Assembly: GCA_016211095.1 (NCBI GenBank)
Contig: JACQSW010000021.1
Span: 1-5,433, forward strand
Source: Candidatus Woesearchaeota archaeon
GTDB lineage: Archaea > Nanobdellota > Nanobdellia > SCGC-AAA011-G17 > GW2011-AR17
DNA: 5,433 bases
Direction of reading: 5' to 3'
Position 1 is the first letter of the stretch, and the number at the start of each line of letters is the position of its first letter. The position numbers were made by a program, and so were the translations under genes. Shown here in pieces: positions 1 to 5,433 of the stretch. The notes beneath the pieces were generated by a model. The model searched no databases. It was given only the letters and a program-made list of their open reading frames with translations, and was not told where the DNA came from.

Positions 1-20
1 AATACTTTTAACTTTTTGTT

Positions 21-3000
21 TTACACTTTTAGGCTGAAAACTTTTGATACGCCTTCCTGCATGGATACTCCGTAGATTTGGTCTGCGTCAGAGATGATGT
101 TGTCGTTGTGCGAGATGACTATGTATTGCGCTTTTGATGAGTACTTCTGTATTAGCTGGCCCAATAATTCGGAGTTGTGTTTGTCTAGTGCTGCGTCAAC
201 TTCGTCTAGGAAGTAGAAGGCTGCTGGGGAGTAGTCTTGTATGGAAAAGATGAATGCTAAGGCTGCCATTGTTTTTTCTCCGCCGCTTAGGCTTCTTATG
301 TCTAGGAATTTGTTGCCGACAACCCTCACTTCTATGTCTAGCCCTCCTTCTAGGGGGTTTTCCTCATTTTCTAATACGAGCTGCGCCTCGCCTTTGGTTG
401 ATAGTTTTGAGAATATTTCCCTGAAGTTTTTTGCTAAAACCTTGAATGTGCTTAGGAATGCGGCTTTTTTCTTGCTCTCAACCTCGTACATTAAGTTGAG
501 GACGTCTTCTTTTTCTTGCTTGAGCTTTTCGTATTTTTCTAGCAGTTTTTTGTATTCCTCGTCAACTTTTTCGTAAATCTCTAGTGCTCTCAGGTTCACC
601 CCGCCCATCGCTTTCATTTGGTGTTCCAAACTTTTTATTTCGCCGTTTAAGTCTTCAAGGGCTATTCCCCTTCTTAGCTGTACCTCTTTGAACGGTTCAA
701 ACTCCCTTTTTAGCCCCTCAAGTTCCCCGCTAAGCAAAGCTTTCTTTACTGAGAGATCATTTCTTCTTTCTATCGCTGCCTTGGATTTTTCTTCGTTCCT
801 GATTATTTGCTGCTCAATTTTTTGTATTTGCTCCTCGCATTTTTTTCTGTGATTATACATGGTTTCGTATTCTTTGTAAAAGTTTTTTTGCTGGCCTTCC
901 TTGTTTTTCAAATTATTTTTTGCATCTTTGATGGCTTGCCCTAATTCGGTTAGCTCGTTTGTGAATTGGCCTTTTTCTTTGTCTGTTTCTTTGAGGATGT
1001 TTTGTGTTCTTTCTGTTTCTTTTTGTATCATCTCTTTTTGGCTGTTGAGGGTTTGCATTTCAGAATTGTTAGTTAGGCAGGCTGTTCTCGCTTTTTCCCT
1101 CTCATCTTCCAGCTGGGTTAGCCTTGTGGCAACTTCTGGGTTGTTCAGGGAGCTTAGGGTTTCCCTTAGTTTCGCCCTCTCATTTTTTAGTGAGATTATT
1201 GTTTTTTCTTCTTTGTCTAAGGACTGGTTAATGCTGGCTAAATTTTGGCTGTAAATTTTTAATTTTTTTTCAATCTCTTCGCCTTCTTTGCCTAATGAGT
1301 CTTCATTCCTCCCTATGCCTAACCCTTTTTGGAGGTTGTTGATTTCTGCCTCAAGAACAGCTTTTCTTTCCCTTAGGCTTATTACTTTTTCTTCCACATC
1401 GACCTTTTTGTTTTCCAAATTTTTTACTTTCGCTTCGAACTCGCTTACGGTTTCGGTTAGGGTGTCTATTTTTTCTGAAACTTCTTTTTCTTTGAATCCT
1501 ATGCCTGTTTTTCTCCTGAAGCCGCCGATCATTGCGCCGCTCGGCTCAAGAAGGTCTCCTTCCAAGGTTACCATTCTTGCCCGGCCAATGCCTAACTGCC
1601 GCGCTATCGCCAAGTTTTCTACGACTAGTGTTTGGCCGAAAACGTAATCGAAGACTGTTTTGAATTTTGAATCAAATTTAACCAAGTCTGTTGCTAAGCC
1701 TAAAACCCCGTTTTGGCTTGCAAGGCTTTTTAGTTCGGGCTGAACAACCCTTTCTTTCATTTTGTTGAGCGGCAAGAAGGTGAGCACCCCGCTCTTTGTT
1801 TCTTTAAGCAGGCTTATGCATTTGGCTGCAACCACGTCTGATGTTACAACGAAGCTTTTGATTCTTGGGCCTGCAGCAACTTCTAGCGCTAGGGCGTATT
1901 TTGAGTTCACTTCGCCCAGTTCGTTGACTGTGCCGTGGATTCCGCTTATTTTTGATTCTTTTATCCTTGTTAATGCAACGTCTGCTGATAAGAAGTCTTT
2001 TATGCCTAGGTGTGTTGCGCGAATCTTTGCCAAATCCTCCTTGTCCTGCAACAGCTGGTTTCTTGCGCTGGCTAGCTGCGATGAGAAGACGCTTGATTCG
2101 TTGAGGCTTTTGCTCAAATCTTTTGTTAGCTCGCCGAATTCGGTTTTTAGCTTTTTTAGCTCAACTAATTTTTGTTCATCTTCTTTTTTGACCTTTAGTG
2201 ATTCGCCTAATCTTTTTTGTATTGCCCCAAACTCGAATGTTGCTTTGTCGCTAAGCCTGGTTATTTCCTGTTTTTGTTCAGCGAAGGTTATTTTTGCTTT
2301 TTCTTTCGCTTCTAATTCTTTTTCCAGCGATTCCAGCTTTGCGGTGTACCCTGATGCGTCTTTTAGGCCGTGCTTTTCTTTGTAAACGCTTATTTCTTGC
2401 TCAATTTTCTTTTGCCTTTCCAGCAGGATTTCTCCGTTGCTGATTAAGGCTTTTCTTTTTTCGTTGAACGAGTTTATCCCTTGGCTGGTTTCTTCTAGGC
2501 TTTTTTTGAGCTGCTCCTTCCTGTCTTTTATTTTTTTCAGCTCATTTTCGCAAACGCTGATTCTTGTTTCTTTCCTGATTATGTCAGTTTTCAGCTCATC
2601 AGCTTCTTTGGTTAGCTCTTTCTGTTTTTTGTCGCCTTTCTCTTCCAGATCAATGTTTATCTTTTTTATTTCTTCAGTTTTTTGCTGTATTTCCTGCTGG
2701 GAAGCTGCTATTTCGTCTTCTATTTTTTTTATCGCTTCATCATGCTTTTGTATTGTGGCCTGTTCTTCTCCAAGTTTTTCTTCCTTGTTTTTTATTTGGA
2801 GCGATAGGCTTGTTGCCTTGTTCCTTTCAACATTTTTTTCTAACTCCCTGTATTGGATGGCTTGGTCCCTGTCTTTTTTTAGGTCGCTCAAAGTTTTTTC
2901 CCTTTCAGTGAGTATTATGTCTGCCTCGTTAAGTTTTGCCTGGACTTTTTCCAGTTCGTGTAGGGATTTTTCTTTTTTTTCTTCATACATTGAGATGCCT

Positions 3001-5135
3001 GCAACTTCTTCGACTAGTTCCCTCTTTTCAACTGGCTTCATCTCTGTGAATTGCACAATGTCCCCCTGCAGGATGATGTTGTGGCCGTCCGGGTCTATCC
3101 TTGCAGTTTTCAATAGGTCTAAGACCTGCTGCTTTGTCCTTACCTCGCCGTTAATCCGGTAAGTGCTTACCCCGCTCTGCTTCACAACCCTGCTGACTGC
3201 TATTTCGTTAGCTTCTAGGGGAAAATTTTTTTGGGAATTATCAAAAGTTATGGCGACTTCCGCGTCTTTGGCTGGGCTGCCTTTTTTGCCGCCGTTGTAA
3301 ATCATGTTTGCAGATTTTTCGGCCCTCAAATCTTTTGTTGAGCCCTTCCCTAAAACGAAGCATAATGCGTCGCATAAATTGCTGTTATGGACAAAAATGT
3401 TGTTTGCAATGAAGTTGTGGTCTTTTTCCACGCATAAGTCATATACCCATTTGTCCTCGGATTCAAATCTATTTATTTCTATTATTTCATCCCAGAAGAT
3501 ATCTGATTCCGCTATTTGTTGGAGTTGCAATAAGGATTGGAGTTGTTTGCCCTCTGATTGTGGAATAATTAGCTCGGTTATTACTTCTTTTAGCCCGCTT
3601 CTTGAGGGCAGACATTGATTGTAGCAGTAAGCATCAAGTTTTGGGAAATTTTTTCTGCAATTTTTTATGCTTATCCCCAGCTCTTTGCAAACATCTTTAA
3701 TCAAGGCGTTTACTTCTATTAAGTCTACGTTTGGGTTGCATTTTTTTTGAAGGCCGAGGGTTATCCGCTCTTTCTTTTGCTTATGGATAAAATGGACGTT
3801 ATCATTAAATCTTTTAATGTTGCCTGTGCCATAGACAGTTATGATGCGGTAAATTCCGCTAAAACCGCTATTTGTAGCTATTTTTACCCTGTAAGCTGCG
3901 CTGGAGATGATGCCTAATCTTAGAAGGATATTTTCTATTGCAGCACCCAATTTTTTGCTCTTCGTCGCAATTTCTATAGCGTCGCCTTTTTTGCTTACGT
4001 ATCCATCGCCAGAGTAAAGCCCGTTTAGGAATTCGCCTAACTCCTCATTGCCGCTGTGTTTCAAAAATAAGTCTGTAACATTTTTATCTTTAGTGGGGCC
4101 TATAGACATTCCAAATTTTGTAAGTAACTTTCTTACAGGCGCAGCGTAAGCTAAAACATCCCAACACCCCGCCTTGTATTCGTTAACTGTTGGTTTTTCG
4201 CCAAATAATTTCTCAACTAAACCGCTGTAGTCTTTTACTATTTCTTCATCAGCATTAGTAAACCATATTTGGTCGGTGGTTGGGGGGAGCCTGCCTTCTG
4301 CTAATAAATACCCGAAGAATCTTGCGAATTCCTTAGAATTTTTCCATGGTATCCTATAATTTTTCCCTCTGCCGCATACATGAGTAACGAGATTGATTAT
4401 TTCTTTATCTTCAAGGTTTAAGTAGCGCAGTATTCTTATTAGGTAAGCGAAGTTTATGCTTTGTTTATCCAGCAAACCCTTAATGCAGTTTAGGGGTATA
4501 CCTACTTTCTTAGCCAGCTCTTTCCACTCTAAACTTCCACTATTTTTTTGCCACTTTAGCAATCTTACATACTCTTCGTTGTAAGGAACGTAGACGGAAT
4601 CGTTAACTTTAATTAGGTCTAAAAGCTCAAAGAAGTATTTCGTTTTAGGCTTTACCTCTATCTGCCTCGGTACAGCTATCCTTAAGCCTTCCATTAAACT
4701 TTCAGCTTTGACAGGCTCTACTTTTCCTTCTTTTAAAACGAATAACGGATGGTACTCTGTTGAAACAATCTCCCTGCCAGACCTGGTCCTTATATGGAGC
4801 AAATTTTTAGGGGCTTCCCTTTTTACGTAATACTCAATTTTTTTCTTTCCAATCTTCAGGCAATCTGTATCTAAAGCTAAGATTTCTGTGTCTCCCCCCA
4901 AAGCGATAAATCCGTCATCTATCTTGCTTACCTTGTTGCTTTCAATTTTCTTTTCTACTAGCTCCCCAATTGGGACTAAAGAGCCGTCTGAGAGTTGAAC
5001 TAAGGTGTCCCCCCTTACGCATTTTCCAGACCCATTTGGCCCGAGTATTATGTTAAACTTGTCACCGAACGGTATTTCTGTTTTTTTCGCGAATGATTTA
5101 AACCCGTTAAGCGTTAAGCTTTTTATCTTTGTCAT
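21..5135 (-). CDS. smc: SMC chromosome segregation ATPase precursor with in-frame intein
   Basis: SMC proteins form ring-shaped ATPase dimers that bind and organise the chromosome, usually with kleisin ScpA (not in this window). Residues here are numbered from a TTG at 5240, the upstream limit of the open frame. The chosen start is Met36 (ATG at 5133-5135), because SMCs begin directly with the first head strand, here MTKIKSLTLNGFKSF. Visible in order are Walker A GPNGSGK (67-73), the intein (74-619), Walker A Ser620, R-loop Arg639, Q-loop Gln725, coiled coil about 755-1075, hinge about 1078-1243, coiled coil about 1248-1590, signature LSGGEK (1651-1656), Walker B FYFLDE (1675-1680), D-loop AALD (1683-1686) and H-loop Ser-His (1710-1711). 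The spliced product is 1158 residues, a normal length, and no frameshift or missing ATPase motif is seen. It could not be Rad50, because the hinge is a globular SMC hinge with GIHGTV and no CxxC zinc hook. The family call is very secure; the gene symbol follows from it. Confidence 0.97.
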   Translation of the reverse strand: MTKIKSLTLNGFKSFAKKTEIPFGDKFNIILGPNGSGKCVRGDTLVQLSDGSLVPIGELVEKKIESNKVSKIDDGFIALGGDTEILALDTDCLKIGKKKIEYYVKREAPKNLLHIRTRSGREIVSTEYHPLFVLKEGKVEPVKAESLMEGLRIAVPRQIEVKPKTKYFFELLDLIKVNDSVYVPYNEEYVRLLKWQKNSGSLEWKELAKKVGIPLNCIKGLLDKQSINFAYLIRILRYLNLEDKEIINLVTHVCGRGKNYRIPWKNSKEFARFFGYLLAEGRLPPTTDQIWFTNADEEIVKDYSGLVEKLFGEKPTVNEYKAGCWDVLAYAAPVRKLLTKFGMSIGPTKDKNVTDLFLKHSGNEELGEFLNGLYSGDGYVSKKGDAIEIATKSKKLGAAIENILLRLGIISSAAYRVKIATNSGFSGIYRIITVYGTGNIKRFNDNVHFIHKQKKERITLGLQKKCNPNVDLIEVNALIKDVCKELGISIKNCRKNFPKLDAYCYNQCLPSRSGLKEVITELIIPQSEGKQLQSLLQLQQIAESDIFWDEIIEINRFESEDKWVYDLCVEKDHNFIANNIFVHNSNLCDALCFVLGKGSTKDLRAEKSANMIYNGGKKGSPAKDAEVAITFDNSQKNFPLEANEIAVSRVVKQSGVSTYRINGEVRTKQQVLDLLKTARIDPDGHNIILQGDIVQFTEMKPVEKRELVEEVAGISMYEEKKEKSLHELEKVQAKLNEADIILTEREKTLSDLKKDRDQAIQYRELEKNVERNKATSLSLQIKNKEEKLGEEQATIQKHDEAIKKIEDEIAASQQEIQQKTEEIKKINIDLEEKGDKKQKELTKEADELKTDIIRKETRISVCENELKKIKDRKEQLKKSLEETSQGINSFNEKRKALISNGEILLERQKKIEQEISVYKEKHGLKDASGYTAKLESLEKELEAKEKAKITFAEQKQEITRLSDKATFEFGAIQKRLGESLKVKKEDEQKLVELKKLKTEFGELTKDLSKSLNESSVFSSQLASARNQLLQDKEDLAKIRATHLGIKDFLSADVALTRIKESKISGIHGTVNELGEVNSKYALALEVAAGPRIKSFVVTSDVVAAKCISLLKETKSGVLTFLPLNKMKERVVQPELKSLASQNGVLGLATDLVKFDSKFKTVFDYVFGQTLVVENLAIARQLGIGRARMVTLEGDLLEPSGAMIGGFRRKTGIGFKEKEVSEKIDTLTETVSEFEAKVKNLENKKVDVEEKVISLRERKAVLEAEINNLQKGLGIGRNEDSLGKEGEEIEKKLKIYSQNLASINQSLDKEEKTIISLKNERAKLRETLSSLNNPEVATRLTQLEDEREKARTACLTNNSEMQTLNSQKEMIQKETERTQNILKETDKEKGQFTNELTELGQAIKDAKNNLKNKEGQQKNFYKEYETMYNHRKKCEEQIQKIEQQIIRNEEKSKAAIERRNDLSVKKALLSGELEGLKREFEPFKEVQLRRGIALEDLNGEIKSLEHQMKAMGGVNLRALEIYEKVDEEYKKLLEKYEKLKQEKEDVLNLMYEVESKKKAAFLSTFKVLAKNFREIFSKLSTKGEAQLVLENEENPLEGGLDIEVRVVGNKFLDIRSLSGGEKTMAALAFIFSIQDYSPAAFYFLDEVDAALDKHNSELLGQLIQKYSSKAQYIVISHNDNIISDADQIYGVSMQEGVSKVFSLKV
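24..473 (-). other. SMC C-terminal ATPase head
   Basis: Residues about 1590-1739 form the second half of the ATPase. The signature motif LSGGEK lies at 273-290, Walker B FYFLDE with catalytic Glu1680 at 201-218, and the D-loop AALD just after it. The H-loop Ser1710-His1711 follows. In SMCs this half packs on the N-terminal half, and ATP is sandwiched against the signature motif of the partner subunit. All catalytic residues look intact. Confidence 0.95.
1512..2009 (-). other. SMC hinge (dimerisation) domain
   Basis: Residues about 1078-1243 break the coiled coil with a globular, hydrophobic segment. It begins near GIKDFLSADVAL and GIHGTVNELGEV and continues through YALALEVAAGPRIKSFVV. It ends near LEGDLLEPSGAMIGGFRRK, where the second arm starts. 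This is the canonical SMC hinge pattern, which mediates homodimerisation in prokaryotic SMCs. The edges are approximate. Confidence 0.9.
3567..3725 (-). other. Second possible HTH-like segment after the endonuclease core
   Basis: This segment covers residues 506-558, between the block H-like helix and splicing block F. It contains IKDVCKELGISIKNCRKNFP, where the KELGIS turn resembles the start of an HTH recognition unit. It also carries four of the intein's cysteines (Cys518, 528, 539 and 543), the last two as CYNQC. It could be a DNA-binding accessory module or simply a linker subdomain. The evidence is weaker than for the segment at 4407-4547. Confidence 0.35.
3891..4343 (-). other. LAGLIDADG (DOD-type) homing endonuclease domain within the intein
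   Basis: This domain covers roughly residues 300-450. The first dodecapeptide motif is FFGYLLAEG (308-316) with acidic Glu315, and the second is FLNGLYSGDGYV (404-415) with Asp412. They are 97 residues apart, a typical spacing for a monomeric two-motif enzyme. A block D-like stretch with lysines (Lys384, Lys386) lies between them, and a block H-like helix, IENILLRLGI, follows the second motif. Enzymes of this family cut intein-less alleles at the insertion site so that repair copies the intein in. The expected target is the uninterrupted smc Walker A region. Both catalytic acids are present, so activity is plausible, though hand inspection cannot exclude subtler inactivating changes. Confidence 0.9.
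4407..4547 (-). other. Helix-turn-helix-like segment N-terminal to the endonuclease core
   Basis: This segment, residues 232-278, lies between splicing block B and the first LAGLIDADG motif. It contains WKELAKKVGIPLNCIKGLL followed by a helix rich in Leu, Ile and Arg. The pattern ELAKKVGIP then a second helix resembles XRE/lambda-repressor-type HTH segments. It would most simply add DNA contacts for homing-site recognition. The fold is inferred from the residue pattern only. Confidence 0.55.
5022..5135 (-). other. SMC N-extein: start of ATPase head up to Walker A lysine
   Basis: These 38 residues (36-73) carry the first beta strands of the ABC-type head, including the family-typical GFKSF, and end with GPNGSGK at 5022-5042. 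The intein follows immediately after the invariant lysine. The Walker A serine is encoded 1638 bases further on, at 3381-3383. The fragment cannot bind ATP normally until it is spliced to the C-extein. Confidence 0.95.
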
Positions 5136-5141
5136 AGAAGC

Positions 5142-5148
5142 TAACCTT
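5142..5148 (-). promoter_or_regulatory. Weak Shine-Dalgarno-like site for smc
   Basis: Read on the minus strand this is AAGGTTA, with 9 bases between GG and the ATG at 5135. It partly matches the archaeal GGTGA-type signal and supports Met36 as the start. A neighbouring GGGGG run (5154-5158) lies too far upstream to be the main site. Confidence 0.45.
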
Positions 5149-5186
5149 TTTTTCCCCCTTTTTCGCTTAAGCAAGGGAAGTTTTTT

Positions 5187-5200
5187 GTTTTTAAAAGTTT
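5187..5200 (-). promoter_or_regulatory. Candidate archaeal TATA/BRE promoter for smc
   Basis: The minus strand reads AAACTTTTAAAAAC, a good TATA-box core with a purine-rich GAAA upstream that fits a BRE. A start site about 25 bases downstream would fall near 5167 and give a leader of roughly 30 bases before the ATG at 5135. The assignment rests on sequence resemblance and spacing only. Confidence 0.5.
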
Positions 5201-5227
5201 CTGTGGAACAGATGAAAAAGACAGCAA

Positions 5228-5239
5228 TGTTTATAAACA
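5228..5239 (+). promoter_or_regulatory. Candidate TATA box of the divergent gene (palindromic)
   Basis: The sequence TGTTTATAAACA is a perfect 12-bp palindrome with a TTTATAAA core. Its centre is about 32 bases before the ATG at 5266, so transcription would begin near 5260. That would make the transcript leaderless or nearly so, as is common in archaea. Because it is symmetrical it could also fire toward smc, with a roughly 70-base leader, or be an operator. Confidence 0.5.
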
Positions 5240-5265
5240 AAATAATCTTAAACTAGTTATTGAAG

Positions 5266-5433
5266 ATGGGAATCACAGATTGGGTATCTAAATATACTGG
5301 CCATAAATACAGAAAATTAAAAAGGGAACATGAATCTGAAAAGAAAGCAGGCTATAAAGATGCCCTTCTAAAAGAGTCATATGAATTAAGAGATGAAATG
5401 TATAAAGATATTGGAAAGATGGATGATTACCTC
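5266..5433 (+). CDS. Partial hypothetical protein, divergent from smc (first 56 aa)
   Basis: An open frame starts at ATG 5266 and is still open at the window edge, giving 56 residues that begin MGITDWVSKYTGHKYRKLK. An in-frame stop at 5254-5256 limits the start to this ATG or a TTG at 5260. I do not recognise the protein. It is strongly charged (many Lys, Glu and Asp), lacks a signal peptide or membrane segment in the visible part, and looks helical, possibly forming a short coiled coil. It is transcribed away from smc across a 130-bp intergenic region. Support comes from the uninterrupted frame, a TATA-like box at leaderless distance and a plausible soluble-protein composition. No strong Shine-Dalgarno site is seen. 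The function is unknown, and the rest of the gene is needed to say more. Confidence 0.65.
   Translation, partial: MGITDWVSKYTGHKYRKLKREHESEKKAGYKDALLKESYELRDEMYKDIGKMDDYL

Larger units (their letters stand above)
24..3383 (-). other. SMC C-extein: rest of head, coiled coils, hinge and C-terminal head
   Basis: This part covers residues 620-1739. It opens with Ser620, which is both the +1 splicing residue and the Walker A serine, in SNLCDALCFVLGKG. It continues with the R-loop, the Q-loop (IILQGDI) and the conserved VEEVAGISMYEEKKEK transition into the first arm. Long Glu/Lys-rich heptad stretches follow, separated by the hinge, and the protein ends in the C-terminal ATP-binding half. All expected SMC segments are present in the standard order. 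Confidence 0.95.
3384..5021 (-). mobile_element. Intein (546 aa) in the SMC Walker A motif, with LAGLIDADG endonuclease
   Basis: This is a self-splicing protein insert that excises itself from the SMC precursor and joins the flanks. It starts at Cys74 (block A, CVRGDTLVQL) immediately after GPNGSGK and ends at His618-Asn619 (block G, NNIFVHN), followed by Ser620. Block B is STEYHP, with the TxxH motif at Thr161-His164. Block F is VYDLCVEKDHNF, with Asp601 and His608. All class 1 splicing residues are present: Cys1, TxxH, block F Asp and His, penultimate His, terminal Asn and Ser+1. A LAGLIDADG endonuclease lies in the middle, with extra segments on both sides, which makes this a large intein. 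Deleting it restores GPNGSGKSNLCDALCF, a standard SMC sequence, so both boundaries are exact to the residue. Splicing activity is inferred from the conserved residues and not shown. Confidence 0.96.

Noticed and set aside
1..20. Possible terminator or next gene after the smc stop
   Set aside because: Only 20 bases are available. On the coding strand they are A-rich, with no T-run or hairpin.
241..1647. Several plus-strand open frames of 110-120 codons (241-576, 901-1254, 1288-1647)
   Set aside because: All are antisense to SMC coding sequence, with the same low-complexity Ser/Phe composition and no start signals that stand out.
1762..2385. Plus-strand open frame of 207 codons opposite the hinge
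   Set aside because: It is Ser/Phe/Leu-rich with no family features and lies wholly within the SMC hinge and coiled coil.
2701..2980. Runs of eight or more T (A on the coding strand) as phase-variable slippage tracts
   Set aside because: They encode lysine-rich coiled coil, similar runs recur throughout this A-rich coding strand, and the frame is intact. Nothing points to switching.
750..3000. Rad50 or another SMC-like protein instead of SMC
   Set aside because: The centre of the coiled coil holds a globular SMC hinge with GIHGTV and SGAMIGG segments and no CxxC zinc hook.
2437..3162. Plus-strand open frame of 241 codons opposite the first coiled-coil arm
   Set aside because: It is the reverse complement of Lys/Glu-rich coiled-coil codons, which yields a Ser/Phe-rich product with no recognisable domain. 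The minus-strand frame has complete SMC homology.
3304..3618. Plus-strand open frame crossing the C-terminal intein junction
   Set aside because: It has no domain and is antisense to intein blocks F and G and the SMC head, whose motifs are unambiguous.
3384..5021. Insert as a group I/II or archaeal intron instead of an intein
   Set aside because: The reading frame is continuous through the whole insert and contains every protein-splicing motif, including HN followed by Ser.
3384..5021. Base-composition contrast as proof of recent transfer of the intein
   Set aside because: Hand-sampled 60-base lines gave about 30-45% GC in the intein and 33-48% in the extein, which overlap too much to support a claim.

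Overview
This window holds essentially one gene. It is a minus-strand smc (chromosome segregation ATPase) that fills positions 21-5135 and is interrupted, in frame, by a large intein. The short head of a second, divergent plus-strand gene runs off the right edge. The organism is most likely an archaeon. The SMC reads like an archaeal SMC, the LAGLIDADG intein resembles archaeal inteins in its block layout, and both genes have TATA-box-like promoters at archaeal spacing. Hand-sampled lines run from about 30 to 48% GC. The short, direct N-terminus and the sequence style make a DPANN-type lineage (Woesearchaeota/Pacearchaeota-like) my best guess, but that is an impression and not a demonstrated placement.

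Layout from right to left, in the direction smc is read: a 130-bp divergent intergenic region (5136-5265) with one candidate promoter per gene; the smc start at 5135; an N-extein of 38 residues ending in the Walker A sequence GPNGSGK (5022-5135); a 546-residue intein (3384-5021); then the C-extein (24-3383) with the rest of the N-terminal ATPase head, a first coiled-coil arm, the hinge, a second coiled-coil arm and the C-terminal head with signature motif, Walker B, D-loop and H-loop. The stop codon is at 21-23. Only 20 bases remain beyond it, with no recognisable terminator or gene. Removing the intein gives a 1158-residue SMC, a normal length for the family.

The most notable point is the intein position. 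It splits Walker A between the catalytic lysine and the serine that helps bind Mg-ATP, and that same serine is the +1 nucleophile needed for splicing. The precursor should therefore be ATPase-dead until it splices. All the canonical splicing residues are present (Cys1, TxxH, block F Asp and His, terminal His-Asn, Ser+1), so splicing is expected. The intein also has both LAGLIDADG motifs with acidic residues, and two helix-turn-helix-like segments either side of the endonuclease core, so it may still be mobile. I see no RNA genes, CRISPR array, insertion sequences or notable repeats.
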